From assembly GCA_934725305.1 (NCBI GenBank), contig CAKVBA010000052.1:1-19816 (forward strand): a stretch of DNA of 19,816 nucleotides, in the 5' to 3' direction. Shown here one piece after another: positions 1 to 7,301 of this stretch. Position numbers and translations under genes: made by a program. The DNA is from an uncultured Parabacteroides sp. Lineage in GTDB: Bacteria; Bacteroidota; Bacteroidia; Bacteroidales; Tannerellaceae. The stretch's first letter is position 1. Every line of letters begins with the position of its first letter. The notes beneath the pieces were generated by a model. That model was not told the DNA's origin. It made no database searches and saw only the letters and a program-made list of their open reading frames with translations.

Positions 1-698
1 TTTTTCTCGTCGTACGATCCTTCTGTTGTAGCGTCAAATCCGAATCCATCGCCTTGTATCTTCTTTGTGGTGATACGGATAACAGCCTTGGTACTTGCCT
101 CATAGCGAGCGCCAGGATTGGAGATTACTTCTACCGACTTGATGTTGTCCGAACTCAAGCGGTCGAGTTCGCTTCTGTCCATCATCTGCCGTCCATTGAT
201 ATAGATGATAGGTTCTCCACGTCCGAAAACTTTGATATTTCCATTCTGCGCAGATACGTTTGGTATGCGGTCGAGAAGATTTTCCATTGTTCCTGCCTTT
301 TCAAGGACAGAGCCAGCTACAGTCGTTGCCATTCCGCCATTCTTCGGGATGGTCTTGGGCAAAGTTGATTTCACCACCACTTCACCAAGCATCTCGCTAT
401 CCTCTTCCATTGTGATGACGCCCACATTCTCGCCCACGCAATCCTTGCAGATAGTCTTATAGCCCACAGATGTTACCTTGATGATTCCGCCATTGCAGGG
501 AGAATCGAGGATAAAACTACCATCCTCTCCACTTACTGCGCCCTTGACGAAAGCCGAGTCCTGACGATTCAAGAGTACAACATTGGCAAAAGACAGAGGT
601 TCACCCTTGACATCCATCACCTTACCAGTGATATTCTGTGCCATCATCGGAGTCATTGTCGAGAGGCACAACGCTGTAACAATCATTTTCTTAATCAT
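1..698 (-). CDS. TonB-dependent receptor-like outer-membrane protein, N-terminal part (runs off the left edge)
   Basis: Reading leftward from the ATG at 696-698, 232 codons are open to the window edge with no stop. The protein starts with a signal peptide (MIKKMIVTALCLSTMTPMMA, cleavage probably before Q21). A carboxypeptidase-regulatory-like beta-sandwich follows at about residues 22-100 (NITGKV, GEPLSFANVVLL, SGEDGSF). A plug-like domain occupies about 110-212 (LLDRIPNV, VFGRGEPIIYINGR, VEVISNPGARYEA, IRITTKK). This is the order seen in the Bacteroidota family of outer-membrane beta-barrel proteins related to TonB-dependent receptors, which import a ligand or build surface structures. The barrel lies outside the window and the ligand is unknown. 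The start is supported by the signal peptide directly after it, by AAAGG a few bases upstream, and by a TAATTTTG -7 box about 30 bp upstream. The gene at 17320-19593 has the same domain order but is clearly diverged. Confidence 0.9.
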   Translation of the reverse strand, partial: MIKKMIVTALCLSTMTPMMAQNITGKVMDVKGEPLSFANVVLLNRQDSAFVKGAVSGEDGSFILDSPCNGGIIKVTSVGYKTICKDCVGENVGVITMEEDSEMLGEVVVKSTLPKTIPKNGGMATTVAGSVLEKAGTMENLLDRIPNVSAQNGNIKVFGRGEPIIYINGRQMMDRSELDRLSSDNIKSVEVISNPGARYEASTKAVIRITTKKIQGDGFGFDATTEGSYDEK

Positions 699-726
699 GG
701 CCTTTATATTTTTATCTCACTAATGG

Positions 727-734
727 CAAAATTA
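727..734 (-). promoter_or_regulatory. Predicted -7 promoter box of the left receptor gene
   Basis: On the minus strand this reads TAATTTTG, an exact match to the Bacteroidota -7 consensus TAnnTTTG. It lies 28 bp before the ATG, giving a leader of roughly 20 nt. No TTTG occurs at the usual 19-20 bp spacing (the nearest, at 762-765, is 27 bp away), so the promoter may depend on an activator. Confidence 0.5.
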
Positions 735-883
735 AATTGTTTCTATAAAAAGACTTTGACACAAAAGTGTATTTTTTAGGTAAGTGGAAGGGAAATGCGT
801 CAGATTCAATAAATACAATAAGCCAGCGAGTGGACAAGAGATTATCAACCCACTCAAAAAGGATTAGTCTATTTTCGGAAATT

Positions 884-971
884 GAGTGCCTATCCATTTC
901 TGACGGAGTGCCTACTCAATCCGAACGAAGTGCCTACCCATTTTCAACAAAGTACCTATCCCTTTTCCAAA
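884..971. repeat. Four-copy 22-bp imperfect tandem repeat (operator-like array)
   Basis: Four contiguous 22-bp units start at 884, 906, 928 and 950. Each carries the core (G/A)AGT(G/A)CCTA(C/T) near its start, with more variable A/T/C-rich sequence after it. Copies 1-3 share AGTGCCTA exactly and copy 4 has AGTACCTA. Traces of the same periodicity may continue on the low-coordinate side (TAGTCTAT around 865-872), but those are degenerate. The array is 186 bp upstream of the left receptor start codon. Twenty-two bp is about two helical turns, so each unit presents the same DNA face, as expected of direct-repeat binding sites for a DNA-binding regulator. There are no unique spacers, so this is not a CRISPR array. 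Confidence 0.75.
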
Positions 972-1155
972 AGGTCTATAGTCCAACTCTGCAAATCACA
1001 TAAATCACTGGAATACAATTAATAGCATCTTCTGAAAAGATATTTGAACCGAGACGAATTCGTCTGTCAATTCCAACGGATTGCCCATTGTTTCTAAGGA
1101 ATTAGTCAATCGTTTTTAGCGAACAACGACGTTGATAAAATTACAATAACCTTTT

Positions 1156-1206
1156 GGCGGTGTGTCCTAATTGCAAATAGCTGCGTTGCAATTAGGACAC
1201 ACCGCC
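1156..1206. repeat. Perfect 21-bp inverted repeat with 9-nt loop
   Basis: The left arm is 1156-1176 (beginning GGCGGTGTGTCCTAATTG), the loop is 1177-1185 (ATAGCTGCG), and the right arm is 1186-1206, the exact reverse complement of the left. The hairpin lies about 108 bp beyond the stop of the serine ammonia-lyase gene, so it could end or protect that transcript. It is not a textbook intrinsic terminator, because the minus-strand sequence after it is AAAAGG, not a U-run. Alternatives are a repeated palindromic element or a protein-binding or recombination site. Confidence 0.85.
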
Positions 1207-1313
1207 TCGTGTCGTTGCTATGTTGCGTGGATATCCCATTTGACGAATGTCCACGAATTTCCCAAAGAATAGTGCTACCGCACTTTTACTCTCAACAGAG
1301 CGAACTTCACAAC

Positions 1314-2519
1314 TTATGCCATTTCTCCTCCTTTAGCCAAACCTCCTTCAGATGTTTCTTTATACAAAGAAGGAATATCATTACCCGTCTGACGCATTAC
1401 CTCAACCACACGGTCGAAGCTGACACGATGTTTACCGTCAGAGAAGTTTGAATAGGTATTGGCATCCAATGCACGGGCTGCAGCAAAAGCATTACGCTCG
1501 ATACAAGGAATCTGCACCAATCCACAGATAGGGTCGCAAGTCAAACCTAAGTGATGTTCCAATCCCATCTCAGCAGCATACTCAATCTGAGCCGGAGTAC
1601 CACCAAACAACTGGCTGGCAGCTGCGGCGGCCATCGCACAGGCAACACCCACTTCGCCCTGGCATCCTACTTCGGCACCTGATACAGATGCATTGGTGCG
1701 AACCACATTGGCAAAAAGACCTGCTGTTGCCAATGCACGCAAAATACGAGAATCACGGAATTCACGAGTATCTTTCAAGTGATACAACACAGCCGGCATA
1801 ACACCACTTGAACCACAAGTCGGCGCAGTAACAATCTTACCTCCACAAGCATTCTCTTCAGATACAGCCAAAGCATAGGCATACACCATACCACGGTTCT
1901 TGATGCTGGTTCCAAAGCCCTTGGCACGAATCATATAATCGGAAGCCTTACGACGGATATGCAAACCACCCGGAAGAATACCTTCAGTCTCCAATCCACG
2001 ACGGACTGCCTCTTGCATTACTTCCCAAACTTCAGCCAGATAATCCCAAATATCCGGGCCTTCGCACTGCTCTACATATTCCCAATAGGCATGTCCTGTA
2101 TTTTCACACCATGTCTGAATCTCCTTAATGGTACCCATTTCATAGAACTGTGTTGTCTCTAGTTCATTGAAATTTTCATTTGCCAATGTGCCTCCGCCGA
2201 TACTAAAAACAGTCCAACTGTCTAACTCTTCGCCTCTCTCATTAAATGATTCAAATAAAATTCCATTCGGATGAAAAGGTAAGAATATTTTGGGCTCCCA
2301 TACGATTTCTGTTTTGGCTACGGGCTGCAATACTTCCAAAATGGCTGCATCTGTCATGTGTCCTTTACCGGTTGCTGCTAAACTACCATATAAAGTTACA
2401 CGAAACCGAACTGCACCGCGATTACGTTCCAAAAACATTCCGGCTGCACGCATCGGTCCCATTGTATGGCTACTTGACGGGCCATGACCAATCCTAAAAA
2501 TCTGTTTGATTGATTCCAT
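1314..2519 (-). CDS. sdaA: L-serine ammonia-lyase, iron-sulfur-dependent, single chain
   Basis: This 401-residue cytoplasmic enzyme deaminates L-serine to pyruvate and ammonia using a [4Fe-4S] cluster. The N-terminal (beta) part carries the substrate-site motif GPSSSHTMGP (13-22). The catalytic alpha part carries CGGKIVTAPTCGSSGV (225-240). Three cysteines, C286 (EVGCQGEVG), C328 (GLTCDP) and C339 (QIPCIE), are spaced 42 and 11 residues apart, the spacing I recall for the cluster ligands of the Legionella enzyme. The 401-residue length is typical of the single-chain Bacteroidota form and shorter than E. coli SdaA (about 454). The ATG at 2519 is the natural start, since the family motif begins within 15 residues. 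No neighbour is a serine transporter. The upstream neighbour is mutS2 on the same strand, probably separated by a terminator and a new promoter. Confidence 0.95.
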   Translation of the reverse strand: MESIKQIFRIGHGPSSSHTMGPMRAAGMFLERNRGAVRFRVTLYGSLAATGKGHMTDAAILEVLQPVAKTEIVWEPKIFLPFHPNGILFESFNERGEELDSWTVFSIGGGTLANENFNELETTQFYEMGTIKEIQTWCENTGHAYWEYVEQCEGPDIWDYLAEVWEVMQEAVRRGLETEGILPGGLHIRRKASDYMIRAKGFGTSIKNRGMVYAYALAVSEENACGGKIVTAPTCGSSGVMPAVLYHLKDTREFRDSRILRALATAGLFANVVRTNASVSGAEVGCQGEVGVACAMAAAAASQLFGGTPAQIEYAAEMGLEHHLGLTCDPICGLVQIPCIERNAFAAARALDANTYSNFSDGKHRVSFDRVVEVMRQTGNDIPSLYKETSEGGLAKGGEMA

Positions 2520-2576
2520 TGTTTACAATTGTGTTTTTATATTCTTAAAGATTATATTCTACTTATAATTTCGCAG

Positions 2577-2584
2577 CAAAATTA
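2577..2584 (-). promoter_or_regulatory. Predicted -7 promoter box of the serine ammonia-lyase gene
   Basis: Minus-strand TAATTTTG matches TAnnTTTG, about 58 bp before the ATG. The position expected for a -33 element (near 2604-2607) falls inside the hairpin that follows mutS2, and no TTTG is present there. Confidence 0.45.
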
Positions 2585-2598
2585 AATAATTAACAAAC

Positions 2599-2621
2599 AT
2601 ATCATAGCTTTTCTATGATAT
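2599..2621 (-). terminator. Probable hairpin terminator after mutS2
   Basis: Perfect 9-bp arms ATATCATAG (2599-2607) and CTATGATAT (2613-2621) enclose a 5-nt loop. The hairpin begins 7 nt after the mutS2 stop codon, and on the minus strand it is followed by the T-rich GTTTGTTAATT. The stem is AT-rich and so rather weak. Confidence 0.5.
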
Positions 2622-2627
2622 ATTGTT

Positions 2628-5096
2628 TTATTCTAACTCAACTACGGTGATTCCTGCTCCACCAAACTGCACATGTTCATCGTGAAAACGCTTCACGCCC
2701 GAAACGGCTTTCAAGTATTCTCGAATCAGCTGACGCAAGATGCCGGTGCCCGTTCCATGCAAGATACGCACCCGACTGGCTCCCACCTGTATCGCATCAT
2801 CGATAAAGTAGGTGACAGCCTGCAATGCTTCATCACCTCTCATGCCTCTCACATCAATCTCTTGCTTGAAGTTCAATTTCTTCTCGTGCATCTCGTCCAT
2901 TGTCTGCACCGTAACGAAGGTGCTCTTCTGCATCTCTTTCTTGAGTTGTCCCTTACTAACCTTCTCGAGCTGATCAAGTTTGATGGTGCTCTTAATCAAA
3001 CCAAATGCCACAACGGCTTGTTTGCCTTGAAGTTCCAACACCTCTCCGGCAGACTGTTGTCCCTTCAGACGCACATTGTCGCCTACTTCGATCACATCTT
3101 TATTGAACACAGCCGGCTGATTGGTCTTTGTCTTCTGCTTCTTTCGTTCGCTTCGCTCCTTCAGCTTAGCCATCTTACGGGCAATGCGATCATCCTCCTC
3201 GCCCACATCCTTCACTGAATCACGGAAAGCCTCCAACGATTTACGGGCCAGCTTGGTCTGCTCCTTCTCAGCTTGTGCCTCTTTGATCTCACGAATCGTG
3301 TTCTCTATCTTGGCATTGGCTTCAGACAAGATACGCTGAGCCTCAGACTTGGCCTCACGGACAATCTCTTTACGCTGACGGTTTACGGTTTCCAAATCCT
3401 GCTCATAACGGGCAGTGATCTCTTCGAGCTTCTTCTCGCGCTGACGGATGTTCTGTCGCTTGGTTTCCCAATAACGTTTGTCACGGACAATATCCTGCAG
3501 ATACTTATCCATATCAATATAGTCTGATCCCACCTTGGCCGAAGCATCAGCAATCACATCTTCGGGCAGACCTATCTTACGGGCAATCTCTACAGCAAAT
3601 GAGCTACCCGGATTTCCAATGGACAGCTTAAAGAGTGGCTGCATCAAATGACGGTCATACAGCATAGCTCCATTCACGATCCCGGGTGTGTCTTCTGCGA
3701 AATGCTTCAGATTCTGATAGTGAGTCGTGATCACGCCAAAACTCTTGTTCCGGTTGAAACGTTCCAACAAGGCTTCGGCAATAGCACCGCCAATCTGTGG
3801 CTCTGTACCACTTCCAAACTCATCAATCAACACAATCGTATGATCGTTGCAGTTCTTGACGAAATACTTCATGTGGGTCAGATGCGAACTATAAGTACTT
3901 AAATCGTTCTCGATGCTCTGCTCATCACCTATATCAATAAAGATATCTTTAAAGATGCCCATACGTGAGCTTTCGTGAAGAGAAACCAAAAGTCCGCATT
4001 GCAACATATACTGAAGTAATCCCACCGTCTTCAAGCAAACCGATTTACCACCGGCATTCGGGCCAGAGATCAACAGGATGCGACGCTGTTCGGTCAATTC
4101 TATATCCAAAGGAACCACCTGCTTGCCCTGCTTCTGCAAAGAGAGATAGAGCAACGGATGCACAGCGCGTGCCCAATCCATCTGCAGCTTATTTTCCACT
4201 ACCGGCTTGATGCCCTTTATCTGATCGGCAAACAGTGCTTTGGCTCGGATAAAGTCAATCTCGGCCAAGAACTCATAGGAAAGAAGAATATCCGGTGCCA
4301 ACGGACGAAGAAAATCGGTAAACTCTGTCAGGATACGCATAATCTCACGACGCTCATCTCCTTCCAACTCACGAATGCGGTTATTGGCCTCAACCACCAC
4401 TTCCGGCTCAATAAAGACTGTCTTGCCACTGGCAGACTCGTCGTGCACAATACCACGGATCTTGCGTTTGAATGCCGGAGCTACCGGAATCATCAAACGG
4501 CCATCACGCATTGTGGGTGCTACATCCTTATCGACAACTCCTTCCGACTGAGCGGCTCTCAATATAGACTGAAGGCTTCGCGAGATACCACTCATCGTAA
4601 TGGTAATCTCTCTGCGAATCTGTGCCAACAAGGTGGAGGCATTATCTTTAACACGGCCAAACTTATCCAAGATGGAATCGATCTTGGCTATCAACTGAGG
4701 AAACACCATCACATCGCCGGCCAATGCCGTCAATGCCGGATACTTAATCTCTTCATCCTCAACAGGACGGAAGAAGCGAACGATATCTTGTATGGTCTGT
4801 AAGGAACGCTTCAGATCGAACAGTTCCTTTTCGTCAAGCCAAGTGCCTTCGGGACGAATACGCTTCATCGAATAGCGCACGTCAAAGAAAAAGTTGGCCG
4901 GAAAATCCTCGTCACCATGCAAGATTCGCACAAACTCATCAACTTGATTCAACCTATCTTCTACGGTCTGGTAATCATCAGAGAACGACATCTCTGCCAC
5001 ACGCTCTTCACCGAGCGGACTCAGGCATTTCTCTGCTATCAATCTGCGGACTTTGTCAAAGCCCGTCTTTTGCTCAAAATTTTGTGGATATATCAC
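2628..5096 (-). CDS. mutS2: Endonuclease MutS2 (MutS-family ATPase with C-terminal Smr domain)
   Basis: This 822-residue protein has the full MutS2 layout. An N-terminal clamp/lever region (about 1-300) lacks the mismatch-recognition domain of MutS. The ATPase has Walker A GPNAGGKS (345-352), the STYSSHL signature (400-406), Walker B IVLIDE (421-426) and TTHY (457-460). A charged coiled coil spans about 535-655, and a C-terminal Smr domain (about 746-822) carries IDVRG and HGTGTG. MutS2 proteins act in suppressing homologous recombination and, in Bacillus, in splitting collided ribosomes. The Smr motifs appear intact (LDxR replaced by the conservative IDVR). The start is GTG at 5094-5096; an in-frame TAG at 5109-5111 leaves no upstream ATG. 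A purine run (AAGAAGAAAG) lies upstream. The gene follows the PDZ/DUF4136 gene by 28 bp, so the two are probably one operon. Confidence 0.95.
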   Translation of the reverse strand: MIYPQNFEQKTGFDKVRRLIAEKCLSPLGEERVAEMSFSDDYQTVEDRLNQVDEFVRILHGDEDFPANFFFDVRYSMKRIRPEGTWLDEKELFDLKRSLQTIQDIVRFFRPVEDEEIKYPALTALAGDVMVFPQLIAKIDSILDKFGRVKDNASTLLAQIRREITITMSGISRSLQSILRAAQSEGVVDKDVAPTMRDGRLMIPVAPAFKRKIRGIVHDESASGKTVFIEPEVVVEANNRIRELEGDERREIMRILTEFTDFLRPLAPDILLSYEFLAEIDFIRAKALFADQIKGIKPVVENKLQMDWARAVHPLLYLSLQKQGKQVVPLDIELTEQRRILLISGPNAGGKSVCLKTVGLLQYMLQCGLLVSLHESSRMGIFKDIFIDIGDEQSIENDLSTYSSHLTHMKYFVKNCNDHTIVLIDEFGSGTEPQIGGAIAEALLERFNRNKSFGVITTHYQNLKHFAEDTPGIVNGAMLYDRHLMQPLFKLSIGNPGSSFAVEIARKIGLPEDVIADASAKVGSDYIDMDKYLQDIVRDKRYWETKRQNIRQREKKLEEITARYEQDLETVNRQRKEIVREAKSEAQRILSEANAKIENTIREIKEAQAEKEQTKLARKSLEAFRDSVKDVGEEDDRIARKMAKLKERSERKKQKTKTNQPAVFNKDVIEVGDNVRLKGQQSAGEVLELQGKQAVVAFGLIKSTIKLDQLEKVSKGQLKKEMQKSTFVTVQTMDEMHEKKLNFKQEIDVRGMRGDEALQAVTYFIDDAIQVGASRVRILHGTGTGILRQLIREYLKAVSGVKRFHDEHVQFGGAGITVVELE

Positions 5097-5124
5097 GTGT
5101 CTATCTAACTAATCTTTCTTCTTT

Positions 5125-6549
5125 TTATTGAACCTCAATCATCACCTCCGAACGAATGGTCGGACGGATGATAAACTCTAACTTCGTCTCACCTCTACGT
5201 ACATTAAATATACATGTGTTATTGTCGGCAGGATTCACATAAGGGACAAAATTATATAAGTAGGAAAAGGCTGGCAAATAGGCCGGATTCTGAATAGCAT
5301 CAGCCACCTGTGCATATTTAGACAAATCCCACAACATACAATACTTGAATCCATTCACATCCTTAAACAAAGTATGAGGATCGCGATAACCAATTGTGTT
5401 ATAGACAAACTGCTTATAGGCTTCTGTAAACTCTTCTGCCGAATAGCCCAACTCATGGTTGCCAATACGCTCAATGATGTCACGCGGACGGATTCCCGAA
5501 GCCTGTGCCGGTGAGTTCGGAGCAACATCGGCCACCTGTTCCAGACGGTCGATATCATAGTCAATACCTGTATAATTATAACCGCGCTTGATCACACGGA
5601 ACGTCATGTTCTGTGTATTCTTCGCATAGGGATATTGCAAACACATCAGAGGCACATGAATGCGGACATAATCCTCCAAACGATATGAATCGGACAACAG
5701 TTCGCTGGCTTCACATTCCCATAACACACGTCCGGGAATAACACGCTGGTCAATCAAACGAAAACCAAACTGCAACAGATATTCTGCCTCCGCTTCAGCA
5801 GCACCCGTACTCAAGAAGGGAAACTCTTCGAACTTGCTTCGGGTAAAATTATAACGGCGCACCGCCTCAGAGCTTACCACCACCTTGTTCTGTCCTATAT
5901 AATTCGGATTCTTATCAAAGAAATAGAAGGTCTGAATCAGCAAGTCCGGCTGCTTGGCATTGACTGTCAATCCTTTTTTGGTCAGCTCCTTCTCGATAGC
6001 ATCGTTGATAGCGGTCTCCAGACGGCGGTTGTTCTCATCTACTGCCGAGAAGGCAAAGGTCTTGAACAACGACAACTCAACCGGCTCCGGAGATACTGTC
6101 ACCTTAAACGGACAGGTAAACTCCTGCTCATTGGTTGTCTCTAAGCTATACATAGAAAAAGCAGCTGCCAACTGATCTTCGGTAATGGCATTGATCTTTT
6201 TATATTCTTTCTTTATCAACAGATGTCGTGCACTATCCTTCAGGTTGCGTATTGTCAACATCACATCGCTCTTCTTTGCCGAATAGAGCAACTGAGAAAT
6301 CTCTTCAGGACTCAAAAGTCCTGTGTCCACACCATCAATCTCATCAATAATATCATATTGCAATACACCCGCCTGCTCTGCCGATGTATAAGGATATACT
6401 AATGTAACAACAGGTTTGCTCTTCCCCCAAAAGTTATTTTGGCTAATCTCATAACTGAATCCCAAACGACATACAACATCTTTACGGTTCTGAGCATAGC
6501 CTACTAAAAACACAAACAATAATAACAACGACAGAATTACTCTCTTCAT
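5125..6549 (-). CDS. Exported PDZ-DUF4136-PDZ protein
   Basis: The protein is 474 residues long. MKRVILSLLLLFVFLVGYAQ is a clear signal peptide without a lipobox cysteine, so it is predicted periplasmic or outer-membrane associated. A first PDZ-like domain spans about 30-115 (VYPYTSAEQAGVLQYDIIDEIDG). A DUF4136-like middle follows at about 150-310 (LFKTFAFSAVDENNRRLE, AINDAIEKELTKKGL, PDLLIQTFYF). A second PDZ-like domain lies at about 325-385 (VAPNSPAQASGIRPRDIIERIG). No protease catalytic residues were recognised, so it is more likely a binding or scaffold protein than an HtrA-type enzyme. DUF4136 proteins are widespread in Bacteroidota and have no established biochemical role. It is the first gene of a probable operon with mutS2 and is divergent from grpE, sharing a compact promoter region. 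Domain identities rest on motif recognition only. Confidence 0.8.
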   Translation of the reverse strand: MKRVILSLLLLFVFLVGYAQNRKDVVCRLGFSYEISQNNFWGKSKPVVTLVYPYTSAEQAGVLQYDIIDEIDGVDTGLLSPEEISQLLYSAKKSDVMLTIRNLKDSARHLLIKKEYKKINAITEDQLAAAFSMYSLETTNEQEFTCPFKVTVSPEPVELSLFKTFAFSAVDENNRRLETAINDAIEKELTKKGLTVNAKQPDLLIQTFYFFDKNPNYIGQNKVVVSSEAVRRYNFTRSKFEEFPFLSTGAAEAEAEYLLQFGFRLIDQRVIPGRVLWECEASELLSDSYRLEDYVRIHVPLMCLQYPYAKNTQNMTFRVIKRGYNYTGIDYDIDRLEQVADVAPNSPAQASGIRPRDIIERIGNHELGYSAEEFTEAYKQFVYNTIGYRDPHTLFKDVNGFKYCMLWDLSKYAQVADAIQNPAYLPAFSYLYNFVPYVNPADNNTCIFNVRRGETKLEFIIRPTIRSEVMIEVQ

Positions 6550-6601
6550 AAGTCTGATATTCTTAAGTTTTTATTCCTACCTTATGCTTGTAAATAATGG
6601 A

Positions 6602-6609
6602 CAAAGGTA
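6602..6609 (-). promoter_or_regulatory. Predicted -7 promoter box of the PDZ-mutS2 operon
   Basis: Minus-strand TACCTTTG matches TAnnTTTG, about 53 bp before the PDZ gene ATG. No good -33 TTTG is seen at 19-20 bp. The box overlaps the left arm of an inverted repeat whose right arm contains the -33 box of the grpE promoter. Confidence 0.5.
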
Positions 6610-6618
6610 CTGATATTT

Positions 6619-6650
6619 TTTGTCCATAAGAACAGTTGGCAATATATTTG
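6619..6650 (+). promoter_or_regulatory. Predicted grpE-dnaJ promoter (-33 TTTG, -7 TATATTTG)
   Basis: TTTG at 6619-6622 and TATATTTG at 6643-6650 are separated by 20 bp. Both boxes and the spacing match the Bacteroidota primary-sigma consensus. The expected transcription start is near 6657, giving a leader of about 40 nt before the grpE ATG at 6695. Confidence 0.65.
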
Positions 6651-6694
6651 CTGATATATTGATATACTGAATAGATAATAATATAAATAAATAT

Positions 6695-7285
6695 ATGAAT
6701 ATGAGCAACATGAATCCTAACGAGAAAGAAGAGACCTCTTCTTCTTGTGAAAACACGAATCAGCAAGACACGACAAATTTGCAGGAAGAAACATCAAATA
6801 TGACAGAAGACGCAACACAAAGTGACAATGTGTCTGATGCCACAGAATCATTACAAAAGAAATATGATGAACTGAATGATTCTCACCTAAGACTAAGAGC
6901 TGAGTTTGACAATTATCGCAAACGTACACTTCGTGAAAAGAGTGAATTGATTAAAAACGGTGGTGAAAGTGCCTTGACCAACCTGCTTCCTATCATCGAC
7001 GATTTTGAACGTGCTTTACAAAATATCCGTACAGCTGAAGATATGAAAGCGGTCAGCGATGGTGTTGAATTAATCTACAACAAATTCATCACCTATTTAG
7101 GTCATCAGGGTGTAAAAGCCATTGAGGCTGTTGGCAAAGATTTCGATACAGAAGTGTTTGAGGCTATTGCTACTATCCCGGCTCCTGAAGCAGATATGAA
7201 GGGCAAAGTTATAGATTGTGTGCAGACTGGTTATACATTGAATGAAAAGGTGATCCGTCATGCCAAAGTGGTTGTTGGTGAATAA
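6695..7285 (+). CDS. grpE: GrpE, nucleotide exchange factor of the DnaK chaperone
   Basis: This 196-residue cytoplasmic protein releases ADP from DnaK so that the folding cycle can restart. Residues 1-50 are polar, acidic and low-complexity (ETSSSCENTNQQD, TEDATQSDNVSD). Residues 50-85 are a coiled coil (KKYDELNDSHLRLRAEFDNYRKR). The rest is the four-helix and beta-wing core, ending in the family signature region (GKVIDCVQTGYTLNEKVIRHAKVVVG). The usual FDPxxHEAI motif reads FDTEVFEAI, so the customary histidine is phenylalanine. The start could be the ATG at 6695 or in-frame ATGs at 6701 and 6710; the first is taken. No Shine-Dalgarno is present, only A/T-rich sequence, as is common in Bacteroidota. 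The dnaJ ATG follows the stop by 16 bp, so the two genes are an operon. Confidence 0.96.
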   Translation: MNMSNMNPNEKEETSSSCENTNQQDTTNLQEETSNMTEDATQSDNVSDATESLQKKYDELNDSHLRLRAEFDNYRKRTLREKSELIKNGGESALTNLLPIIDDFERALQNIRTAEDMKAVSDGVELIYNKFITYLGHQGVKAIEAVGKDFDTEVFEAIATIPAPEADMKGKVIDCVQTGYTLNEKVIRHAKVVVGE

Positions 7286-7301
7286 TTAAAACATAGACAA
7301 A

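Larger units (their letters stand above)
699..1313. other. 615-bp intergenic region without a convincing gene
   Basis: The region between the left receptor and the serine ammonia-lyase gene (both minus strand) holds a -7 box (727-734), the 22-bp array (884-971) and a perfect inverted repeat (1156-1206). Short open frames exist in it (for example minus 712-897) but lack a credible ribosome site or recognisable protein features. Nothing else was recognised. No tRNA or known riboswitch was seen. Confidence 0.6.

Noticed and set aside
712..897. Minus-strand open frame of 61 codons before the left receptor
   Set aside because: It covers the predicted receptor promoter, has no ribosome site and shows no protein-like conservation motif.
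884..971. CRISPR array
   Set aside because: The 22-bp units are directly contiguous with no unique spacers, and no cas genes are present.
1156..1206. Standard rho-independent terminator
   Set aside because: The stem is perfect but no T-run follows on either strand, and it is about 108 bp from the nearest stop codon, so it is listed as an inverted repeat.
2673..3218. Plus-strand open frame of 181 codons opposite the MutS2 C terminus
   Set aside because: It is antisense to the coiled-coil and Smr regions; its leucine-rich translation is what antisense reading of these codons gives.
4158..4802. Plus-strand open frame of 214 codons opposite mutS2
   Set aside because: It lies wholly antisense to the well-supported MutS2 ATPase and clamp region, and its translation has no recognisable family motif or credible start context.
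5125..6549. HtrA-type protease, suggested by the two PDZ domains
   Set aside because: No trypsin-like catalytic domain or GNSGG-type motif is present; the middle region looks like DUF4136.
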